NCBI RefSeq assembly: GCF_018141405.1
Contig: NZ_CP058648.1
Coordinates: forward strand, 2,309,001 to 2,373,000
DNA: 64,000 nt
Source: Serpentinicella alkaliphila
GTDB lineage: Bacteria; Bacillota; Clostridia; Peptostreptococcales; Natronincolaceae
Reading direction: 5' to 3'
The notes under the pieces are model-generated. The model made no database searches. It had not been told where the DNA came from and saw nothing but the letters and a program-made list of their open reading frames with translations. The position numbers and the translations under genes are program-made. This document shows positions 56,802 through 64,000 of the stretch, one piece after another. Position 1 is the first letter of the stretch; each line of letters begins with the position of its first letter.

Positions 56802-58592
56802 CTAATCTTCTAAACCAATCATTTTCATTAAATACAGGGCATTTCTTGTTGTAGAAATTCCTTTTCTTAATTTGTAATCAAAGTATATTTTACCTTCTTT
56901 ATAATGCTCTTGAAAATGATAGTTAACTATATTTCCATTTGTACTCTGCTCTAGTTCTCCAAGTTCTAAGTCATGGGTAGAGACTAATCCAACTGCATTT
57001 TGTTTGTATAACTTTGCAATTAAAATCTTTGCACCTAAATGCCTATCATGGGAATTAGTACCCTTAAATATTTCGTCTAGTAAGAAAAATACCTGCTGAC
57101 TCTCCTCGGTAGCCCTAAGGATTTCTTTAATTCGCAGCAATTCAGCATAAAAGGAAGATATACTTTTTTCAAGATTATCACTAACTCTCATACAGGTGAT
57201 AATTCTCATAAAAGAGCATTGGAATTCTTTAGCACAAACAGGGGCGCCAGCATAGGCAAGGACAAGGTTTATACCAATGGTTCTTAATAACGTACTTTTA
57301 CCAGACATATTAGATCCAGTAATTAGTAAAATATTTTTAGGTTTCTCAATTATTAAATCATTATATACCTGTTTATTAGTCAGGAGGGGATGTCCTATAC
57401 CCTTGGATCTAACAACCGATGATTCTTTTGTAAAAACAGGCATTGTCCATTCCGGATAATCAAAGCTAATAATTGCTAGACTAGATAAAGCTTCCATTTC
57501 ACCTAATGCAGTTAGCCAGTTATTTACTAAATGGCCAGAGTTTCTTTTCCATTTTTCTAAGGAGACCATACACTGATAATCCCATAGGAGAAAAATATTA
57601 ATTGGTAGAAACATTAGATTACCCCTATTTGAAATGCTATCAACAATCTTTTCTAATTCAGCTAATTGCTTATAGGCCGATAAACCATCTTTACTTTTAA
57701 TTATTTCCATTAAATTATTGATATAGAGAGATTTAAAATTTACTTTTTCAAAACGCTTAAGCATATTTTTATATACTCTAATATTTCTTTGATAAGTATA
57801 TACAGTATTCAAGTCAATATTTCTTTGTTTAACACCTACAAGAAGCATTACTATTTGTATTATTAGCGCAAGAATAGGAATAAATCTAGGGATTACGCTA
57901 AATCCGTATCCTAATAAGAAGGTTGAAATTGTTACGAATGGTGATAAACGAATTAAAATAACTATATCTTTTCTAGCATAAAAATTATTTTTAGTTTCAA
58001 ACCATTTTATTAGGCGTTCATCTTCTCTTATTTCATTAGCAATTTCAAAACCTTCAGCTTGAAACCTTTGACGCCACCATCGTTTTTTAGCAAGTTCAAT
58101 TATAGCAGTCTGTCTATCATATAAAAGCTTCTCTGAATAACATGATTTAGTTAAAAAATCCTTAAGTTTAGCTCTTCCTAAATAAGTATTAGTAGTATTA
58201 ATCCATTGGAAAAGAGAACCTCTACCGAATATATCAAGATCACTGGAATAATCATGATTTTCATTTTTTAATTCTTCTCCAACATCTTCAAATTCAACCC
58301 AAGTACCATTTAATCGTTTAGCAGAGTCACCATTAATCTTAAGCATTGATTTTCCATACTCTAGTACCTTTTTTAGCTTATTATATTCAATTACTAAATA
58401 TATGAACAAAGAAGTGAAGATAAGGATAGAACTCCAAAACAAATAATATAACCCGAACCTATCAGCTCCAGCAGAAATAATAATACCACTAACAGCAGTT
58501 AATAATCTCCAATTACCAACAGAATGTAATCTTTTCTCTAAGTGACTAACTAGTTTCTCATATTTAGTCACTCGTTTTTCATATATACTCAA
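56802..58592 (-). CDS. Membrane-anchored MutS-like ATPase
   Basis: 596 residues. It is not canonical MutS: it lacks the mismatch-recognition domain. Two hydrophobic pairs lie near 28-65 and 225-270, suggesting membrane anchoring. The C-terminal ATPase has Walker A TGSNMSGKSTLLRTIG and Walker B FFLLDEIFKGTNSHDR followed by STHDLELGELE. This group of MutS-related proteins is found in Firmicutes and Bacteroidetes and has no assigned function. Start ATG at 58592 with GGTGGT nearby. It is not close to mutL. Confidence 0.82.
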   Translation of the reverse strand: MSIYEKRVTKYEKLVSHLEKRLHSVGNWRLLTAVSGIIISAGADRFGLYYLFWSSILIFTSLFIYLVIEYNKLKKVLEYGKSMLKINGDSAKRLNGTWVEFEDVGEELKNENHDYSSDLDIFGRGSLFQWINTTNTYLGRAKLKDFLTKSCYSEKLLYDRQTAIIELAKKRWWRQRFQAEGFEIANEIREDERLIKWFETKNNFYARKDIVILIRLSPFVTISTFLLGYGFSVIPRFIPILALIIQIVMLLVGVKQRNIDLNTVYTYQRNIRVYKNMLKRFEKVNFKSLYINNLMEIIKSKDGLSAYKQLAELEKIVDSISNRGNLMFLPINIFLLWDYQCMVSLEKWKRNSGHLVNNWLTALGEMEALSSLAIISFDYPEWTMPVFTKESSVVRSKGIGHPLLTNKQVYNDLIIEKPKNILLITGSNMSGKSTLLRTIGINLVLAYAGAPVCAKEFQCSFMRIITCMRVSDNLEKSISSFYAELLRIKEILRATEESQQVFFLLDEIFKGTNSHDRHLGAKILIAKLYKQNAVGLVSTHDLELGELEQSTNGNIVNYHFQEHYKEGKIYFDYKLRKGISTTRNALYLMKMIGLED

Positions 58593-58641
58593 TTAACCAC
58601 CACCTATATAATTGTAATAAATTACCTTAACTATATATGTT

Positions 58642-60330
58642 ACATGAGTTATGCAGTTCGTGTAAATAAATGTAAATAAGACTGATGTATCGTATATTAT
58701 AATATACTAAAAAATATTTTTGTTTTATATGTCTTGAAATAGCAAAAAAGACTTGACTTTTTAAACCCGCCCCAATAATCAAAGTGAATGGTATTAATAG
58801 CCATTACTCTTGATGAATGGGTGATAAATATGACTCTTGGGAAACCGAAATATAGAAATTTACAACAAGGAAATGGGGGCGGAACGCCAGTTTTAAAAGC
58901 AATTTGGGATAAATTTGATTTTTCACTTCTGCTTACGCAATCGGGTATTGTAAAACGTAATGGTGTACCCACTTGGCTTATTGCTTTTGCTTATGTGGTA
59001 GGACTTATTGCTAATAAAAATTCTGTCTCACGTATTTCTGATTATGCTACTAAGGATAGCTTATTACAACCGATGTTTCGGAATCTTAAAATGGCTCAAT
59101 ATACCTTTAGCCGCTTTTTTACAACTGATTATAATTGGGGTTTATTTAGTTTTAAAAGAGTACAAAGACTACAACAAGAAGAAGAAACTGCATTTACTGA
59201 AGGAGATGTTATTGTACTTGATGATACAAAGGTGGCTCATGCCCATGGAAAGAAAATCCCTTTCCTTTGTTGGTTATATGATAGCTCCATTAAAATAAAT
59301 ATCTGGTGTATGAATATAGTTGCTACAACTGTTGTATTAAAGAACGGACTTAAATATCCATTGTTTTGGCGTATTTGGCGTAAGGTAGAAAATAGCGATG
59401 AAAAACAGACAAAAATAGATCTTTCAAAAGAAATGCTAATGGATATTCGCCGGATTTACACAGGGGTACTATGGGTTGCCATGGACCGCCGGTTTTTATG
59501 CAAAGACTTTTTTAATTGGCTCACAGATCATCAATATGATTGGGTTACTAAGGCAAAACGTAATACTGAGACTTTATCGAAAAGAAATTGAGAATATTAC
59601 AGGCCGAGAACGCTTTATCCCTGTAAAGCCTTCAATGCTTATTAAAGAAGTTTTTTTCAAACTTCTTATTAGTGGTCTAAAGATAAAGTAAGTGCTATAT
59701 CCATACCTAATATTTATATCAAGTTACCCTACCGTTTAGTTGGAAAGCAGGGTAAAGTAGTAACTAAGTATCGTTATACGCCTATTGCAAAAGCAGTTGT
59801 AGCTACAAGACTCAAAGAAGATACTGAAATGATGAAGGATGAATTTGAGAAAAACAAAGAGGTTGCAGCTACATATCGTGGGGCTTACCTTTTGATTAGT
59901 AATAGGGTCGATAATCCTGAAGAAGCTTTAGATGCATATATTAAGCGTTGGAGCATTGAGGTTTTTTTTAGAACTGCAAAACAAGAACTGGGGTTGAATT
60001 CTTGCCACTCAACGTCGGAAAGTCATCATTACGCCCATATTGAGCTCATTTTTACAGCAGAAACTTTACTTGTCTATGCAAGATGGGAACTCAATAATAA
60101 AGGCGCTGAAGAAGGCTTCACCCACGGCGAAATGGTCCGAAACTTTTTCAACGCCACATACCGTATCGTTATAAAAGCACAGCAATGCTTTCAAACTATA
60201 CAAGTACATTTTGACACAGAAGTTAGGCAATTTGCAAGACTTATTGATAAATTTTGGCCGAAGAATTTATTGTTAGGTTGGTTTACTGTGCAAAATTCCC
60301 AGTATATGGAGTCAACTGCATAACTCATGT
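58642..60330 (+). mobile_element. IS4-family insertion sequence, degraded
   Basis: 1689 bp with 17-bp inverted ends ACATGAGTTATGCAGTT / AACTGCATAACTCATGT and a possible 5-bp direct duplication ATGTT (58637-58641 and 60331-60335). It carries one transposase gene with frameshifts. It lies between the MutS-like gene and the integrase remnant. Confidence 0.8.
58830..60323 (+). pseudogene. IS4-family transposase, two frameshifts
   Basis: From ATG 58830 (MTLGKPKYRNLQQGNGGG) the frame runs to LSKRN at 59591, shifts, continues ALYRKEIENITGRERFIPVKP to about 59690, shifts again and finishes with YRGAYLLISNRVDNPEEALDAYIKRWSIEVFFRTAKQE. The last block fits the IS4 signature Y-x2-R-x3-E-x6-K. VIVLDDTKVAHAHG contains the first catalytic Asp. 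Without the shifts the enzyme would be nearly 500 residues. Confidence 0.88.
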
Positions 60331-60480
60331 ATGTTATTATGGGAATTTTCAAGTTTTTGATACTTTCATATATGTGAGCAAAAGTGAGAGGTTTCCCTAT
60401 ATGGCTCATGTGGAGTATGTCGCTAAAATATCTAGGATTAAGAAGAGTTTCAGCGATTTAAAATCATATATTTTGCCACC

Positions 60481-60519
60481 TGCCACCCATTTACCAACGC
60501 TTTTTCTAAATGGGTGGCA
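60481..60519. terminator. Hairpin downstream of integrase remnant
   Basis: Perfect 13-bp stem TGCCACCCATTTA / TAAATGGGTGGCA. No T-run in the integrase direction, so termination is uncertain. Confidence 0.45.
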
Positions 60520-60521
60520 AC

Positions 60522-61207
60522 TCATTTAATCATACTTTCAAAACGATCCACACTATCCTGTTTAAGTTTACTGGTAATATGAGAGTAGGTATCCATAGTA
60601 GTGGAAAGTTTACTATGGCCTAAACGCCCTTGAATTTCTTTAATATTTGCTCCAGCCTCTAGTAGCATCGTAGTATCGGTATGTCCAATGGAGTGGAATT
60701 TAAAGGGAATTATCAGCTCATAATTCACCAAACGACTTATATGCTTTAGAGTGTCTGGAGAAACCAATTCTCCATTTTCCTTAGTACGTACAAAGTCACT
60801 ATCAATACAATGCCTACCATCGGCCAATTTGTTTCCATTTGGGCTTTACGATGTCTTTTTAAAATGTTGACTAGGGTAATACCAATTAAAATCTCCCGAT
60901 TATAGGATCGGGTCTTAGGGGTTACAAATACCCATTCCCTTTTCTTTTTTATTATGATCTTATCCACCTTAATAGACATTTTCTCAAGATTTACGCAATG
61001 CGAGGTGAGACCACAGACCTCAGATACCCGCATGCCCGTATGCATATGCTGACTATTGGGGCTACACCCAACCCTTTGATTGTGAGCTTGAGTACGATAT
61101 CCTGATGTAATGTTTACAGGACCACCTACCATATACCTAATCTGTTGTAGTTTTTCAAGTAAACGATGATCCAGTTGAACCAGCTGAGTACCCCCTATAC
61201 ATTGGAA
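60522..61207 (-). pseudogene. Chimeric remnant: M15-type lysin fragment joined to tyrosine integrase
   Basis: The upstream part (61207 down to about 61040) reads FQCIGGTQLVQLDHRLLEKL and ITSGYRTQAHNQRVGCSPNS, typical of a peptidase M15-type phage lysin. It joins at QHMHTGMRVSEVCGL, which is the start of a tyrosine integrase catalytic domain. The integrase then shifts frame near 60830-60740 and ends with LEAGANIKEIQGRLGHSKL, TTMDTYSHITSKL. The catalytic HxxR is HSIG instead of HSLR, so Arg is lost. The joined reading frame seems to be a deletion at the shared HMHTG-like sequence. No function is expected. Confidence 0.85.
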
Positions 61208-61631
61208 TTACCATAGCTGAAAATTCTTAGCAATTGAATTTTGTTCAAGATCATCCTCCTTCCTTATTTTTTCTTTATTATAAGAGAGATTTTGAAAATT
61301 CAGCAAACAAAGAGGATTGAAGAAAAATAGTAAAGAATAAACGTCAAACCAGTAAAGCCTAAATACATCTAATGTAGATTAAAAGAATTAATCTTGAAAA
61401 AATAAGTTAAAGATTAAAGCTATTGCGCATATTTAAATTGTCATTTTTTGTCGTTTGATAATAATTAAAATTTATACTTTTTTTACAGGGATTTGTTTAA
61501 AAGGAATAGAAGCTATAAGGATAAAAAAGTCGAGTATGCAGTATACGAAGCAATATGGAATTTTATAAGGATAATTTAGACTAGGGTAATTAGTATTTAG
61601 GTACATTAGCTTTTATTGGGGGTGTAGATTT
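61208..61631. other. Intergenic AT-rich region, no gene seen
   Basis: About 420 bases upstream of the gene at 61632. Poor coding potential and no recognised RNA. Boundary between mobile debris and the two following genes. Confidence 0.5.
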
Positions 61632-62702
61632 TTGAATCTTTGTGGTGAAATAGTTATTCATAAAGCTTTCGGTAAGGGAAAAATTGTAAAGTGTGAACAA
61701 AATTATGTAGTAATATTATTTGATGAAACTATGGAAGAAAAGAAGTTTGTTTACCCAGCGGCTTTTGGACAGTTTTTACAATTAGAAAATACAGCCTTAT
61801 TAAAAGATATTGAAGAAGAAAAAATAAAAATTGTACAGAAAGAAGCAGAGAATAAGAAAGCTACTGAGGAACGTGCTAATGTTATGAAGAGCAAAAAAAA
61901 CTTAGGTAATTCCGGTAATGCAAAGGTATATACTACAAAATCTACTGATAAGAATAATATTGCCTTTAAGTGTAATTATTGTGATGGTGGGAAAAGCAAC
62001 AAAGTAGTTGGTTATAAAGGTGTATGTACTGACGAAATAATTAAATACAATATTAAAGTAGCAAAACATATTTGGTGTAGCCAACCAGAAAACAAGTGCT
62101 TCAAATATTTAAGTGGTGAAATATCAAGAGATGAAATAACTAAGTTTTACAATGAAACAAAATTTGAATTCAGCAAGTCTGTTTGTTATGAGAGCCAAAT
62201 GTTTGAAATATGGACTGCTGGTGCAGGGGTTACTCAGAATGGTGATGATAAAGGAAAACCTATGTCGCTGAGAAATGTAAAACCAAATAGTTTAGCATTA
62301 CTAACCTCTAAACTTCCCTATGCTGATGATAGCGAGAGATTTATTTTTGCTGTATTTCTAATTAATGAAAATTATGAAGGGGATAGTCGAGAAGAAGGAC
62401 ATGTAGGAGCAAACCCAAAATATAGATTACATCTATCTCTTGATGAAGCCAAAAAGTTGAAGTTCTGGGATTATTACTTCAATCCTAATAAGCCAGAAAA
62501 GATTGTATTTGGAAGTGGATTACATAGATACATAACAGATATACAGGCATCCCAAGTACTAAATAAAATTTGTGAAATAAAGAAAGGGACTTCGGAAGAG
62601 AAATTTGCAAAAGAGTTCCTGGAACATTACTGTTTCATCAAAGAATTAGATATTAAAAATATACCAACACCAAATGGTGCATTACAAAGGACGATGGGGT
62701 GA
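61632..62702 (+). CDS. Uncharacterised protein, tudor-like N-terminus and Cys motif
   Basis: 356 residues, not recognised. Residues 1-50 (EIVIHKAFGKGKIVKCEQNYVVILFDE) look like a small SH3/tudor-like fold seen at the start of some DNA-repair and helicase proteins. A Lys/Glu coiled stretch follows (~55-90). Around 112-160 there are CNYCDGGKSNKVV, GVCTDE, HIWCSQPENKCF: spaced cysteines that could bind zinc. The C-terminal half has conserved-looking aromatic/charged blocks (SERFIFAVFLINENY, KKLKFWDYYFNPNKPEK, RYITDIQASQVLNKI). TTG start after GGGGG. Eight bases separate its stop from the next start, so the two form a pair. Confidence 0.55.
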   Translation: MNLCGEIVIHKAFGKGKIVKCEQNYVVILFDETMEEKKFVYPAAFGQFLQLENTALLKDIEEEKIKIVQKEAENKKATEERANVMKSKKNLGNSGNAKVYTTKSTDKNNIAFKCNYCDGGKSNKVVGYKGVCTDEIIKYNIKVAKHIWCSQPENKCFKYLSGEISRDEITKFYNETKFEFSKSVCYESQMFEIWTAGAGVTQNGDDKGKPMSLRNVKPNSLALLTSKLPYADDSERFIFAVFLINENYEGDSREEGHVGANPKYRLHLSLDEAKKLKFWDYYFNPNKPEKIVFGSGLHRYITDIQASQVLNKICEIKKGTSEEKFAKEFLEHYCFIKELDIKNIPTPNGALQRTMG

Positions 62703-62709
62703 TATTGAT

Positions 62710-63327
62710 ATGCCGAAGAAAAAATGCCCAGCATGTGGATCAACAGAAACGGTTAAAATTTTATATGGAATGCCATCATATGAAGCTTTCGAATTAATGA
62801 AACGTGGAGAAATAGTGTTAGGGGGGTGTTGTGTTTCAGACAATGATCCAACCAGACAATGTAAAACATGTGGACAAGATTTTGGATTTGTCGATACATT
62901 TAAGATACTTGGAATGACATCCTTAGAATTCTATGTAGGGGGATATTTTGGAGATTCCCACTTTGTGTATATTAATGGGAAGAGAAAAAATAAATTAATA
63001 AGGTATGGTAAGACTCCAGGTGGAATGTCGGTAGATTTGAAACATCCCAAAAATGAAGTTAACTTTCATCCAGATATTTTATTAAAGGAAATTACACTAA
63101 TACCAGAACAATGGATTACTTTTGCAGAGGAAATAGCTGCTTTGGAAGTATCATGTTGGAAGGATAGTTACTTTGATGATTACGTATGTGATGGAACTCA
63201 GTGGCGCCTAACTATTAGATTTCCTAATCGTGAAAAGATTAGTAAGAATGGAAGCAATGATTACCCACCATACTGGAATAGATTTATAAAAATTATGAAA
63301 AAGTACATAGGTGAAGATATAGGTTAA
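62710..63327 (+). CDS. Uncharacterised zinc-ribbon protein
   Basis: 205 residues. An N-terminal zinc ribbon CPACGSTETVKILYGMPSY, then CCVSDNDPTRQCKTCG, has CxxC pairs about 45 residues apart. Such openings occur in many small bacterial hypothetical proteins. The rest is a beta-rich domain (FYVGGYFGDSHFVYINGKRK, WITFAEEIAALEVSCWKDSYF, TQWRLTIRFPNREK) of unknown fold. ATG 62710 with GGGGTGAT seven bases upstream; a longer start inside the preceding gene adds no motif. Context suggests a joint role with its neighbour. Confidence 0.6.
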   Translation: MPKKKCPACGSTETVKILYGMPSYEAFELMKRGEIVLGGCCVSDNDPTRQCKTCGQDFGFVDTFKILGMTSLEFYVGGYFGDSHFVYINGKRKNKLIRYGKTPGGMSVDLKHPKNEVNFHPDILLKEITLIPEQWITFAEEIAALEVSCWKDSYFDDYVCDGTQWRLTIRFPNREKISKNGSNDYPPYWNRFIKIMKKYIGEDIG

Positions 63328-63357
63328 TAGTAATGTAGAGAAATACCATATAATCAG

Positions 63358-63402
63358 AAGATAGAGGAGATTACATAAAGTCAATCACCTCTATCTTTTA
63401 TT
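63358..63402 (+). terminator. Terminator of the two-gene unit
   Basis: AAGATAGAGGAGATT / AATCACCTCTATCTT, near-perfect 15-bp stem followed by TTATT. Confidence 0.8.
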
Positions 63403-63489
63403 GTATTCCCACCACCCACCCTAGAAATACTGGGGTCAACAACCTTTTGTCTATACCTAATCATCCACTAAGGGATAAATTTTAATTTT

Positions 63490-63645
63490 CTAATGTAATT
63501 CTATCATTTCATTCACTATACAAAAGATCGTATCTTTCGGGTCATTGTATACGCTCCTTCCACAGACTGCAGCTGATTTCTTAATGGGTATAGGAGAAGG
63601 ACCAAAGTGATATGGCTTGTTATTACCTACGTCCATAAAAGCCAT
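63490..63645 (-). CDS. Possible small protein or remnant end
   Basis: 51-residue ORF MAFMDVGNNKPYHFGPSPIP, IKKSAAVCGRSVYNDPKD, ending MIELH. No ribosome binding site before the ATG. Upstream the same frame continues past a TAA with recognisable repeats (see the repeat at 63563), so this is probably the end of a broken gene, or the whole region is non-coding. Confidence 0.25.
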   Translation of the reverse strand: MAFMDVGNNKPYHFGPSPIPIKKSAAVCGRSVYNDPKDTIFCIVNEMIELH

Positions 63646-63850
63646 CTTTTTTGCAGGGACTTATATTAACTCAATGGGCTGCAGACTGTTGCAGTCGAGT
63701 GCTATTGCTACCGCACCTTTACAGACTGAAGCACTATAGGGATAAGGTTTAGGGAGCTACAGACTGTTACGGTGGCTAAGGAAGGCTCCGTAGGTCTAGT
63801 CTTCACAGACTGCCTACTTATAGGGGCGCTTCGAGGGAAGAGGCAGACTG
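63563..63850. repeat. Six copies of CAGACTG in a GC-richer stretch
   Basis: CAGACTG starts at 63563, 63682, 63722, 63760, 63806 and 63844; the last five are 38-46 bases apart. The stretch is visibly richer in G and C than the flanks. On the minus strand one frame reads NSL-x-LP-x-K-PY...AVC blocks three times, interrupted by stops. Nature unresolved: degraded repeat gene, structured RNA or regulatory array. The last 150 bases of the window (63851-64000) show nothing I recognise. Confidence 0.5.
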
Positions 63851-64000
63851 TTCCGATTAGGTGTCCACCTTAAGAATCCAATCCCTCAACTAACGTTACA
63901 TAGAGTTAGGAGTATCTAGGGTAAGTTTTTATAGAAGCTGCTCCAACCACTATTTCACTTTCCCTAAATGTCTTGTTTGGGAAACAGTTTTTAGAACTGA

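Noticed and set aside
63563-63850. CRISPR array
   Set aside because: Only seven bases are shared between units, spacing is uneven (38-119), and no cas genes are present.

Overview
The window looks like a chromosomal segment of an anaerobic, endospore-forming, low-GC Firmicute of the class Clostridia. The evidence is the AT-rich DNA, strong GGAGG ribosome binding sites, frequent TTG and GTG starts, the rimO-pgsA-recA-rny-spoVS gene order, a Spo0E-like regulator, SpoVS, and proteins typical of anaerobes (an iron-sulfur flavoprotein, a DUF438/hemerythrin/PAS protein, an oxaloacetate-decarboxylase-type carboxyltransferase). Genus cannot be fixed from the sequence alone. No tRNA, rRNA or CRISPR array was found.

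Layout. 0-21.6 kb is mostly housekeeping: rimO, pgsA, recA (SOS box), rny, spoVS, a PHP phosphatase, an aminotransferase, purB, an rRNA pseudouridine synthase, mnmM, a carboxyltransferase, surE, a RpiR regulator, cmk, a Spo0E-like gene and miaB. 21.7-45.6 kb is mixed: an XRE-PAS regulator, a chemoreceptor, a NUDIX enzyme, a secreted transglutaminase-like protein, an ABC exporter, truA, several small enzymes and membrane proteins, a YtrA-type regulator with its ABC transporter, two miniature GlcD-like genes and the DUF438 sensor. 45.6-50 kb holds a two-gene operon: a radical SAM/SPASM-like enzyme, then a membrane protein whose C-terminal tail contains six Cys-Ala repeats. This second gene is split by an insertion sequence. 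50.2-52.7 kb is a divergent three-lipoprotein extracytoplasmic flavin cassette (nitroreductase-like, ApbE, FMN-binding). carB, a MaoC-like hydratase and a membrane MutS-like ATPase follow. 58.6-61.2 kb is mobile debris (an IS4-type element and a chimeric lysin/integrase remnant). 61.6-63.3 kb has two uncharacterised genes, and the last 0.6 kb contains a repeat-rich, locally GC-richer stretch.

Three insertions of IS1634-type elements are each bracketed by unusually long direct repeats (207, 87-88 and 94 bp). In the pgsA-recA insertion the long duplication leaves both pgsA and the recA -35 box intact. In the Cys-Ala gene it does not rescue the gene.

The best candidate for an undescribed system is the radical SAM plus Cys-Ala-tail operon. 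The predicted topology puts the tail in the cytosol, the two genes are translationally coupled, and alternating Cys-Ala is a natural substrate for a thioether-forming or other cysteine-directed radical SAM enzyme. In this strain the substrate gene appears inactivated by the insertion.
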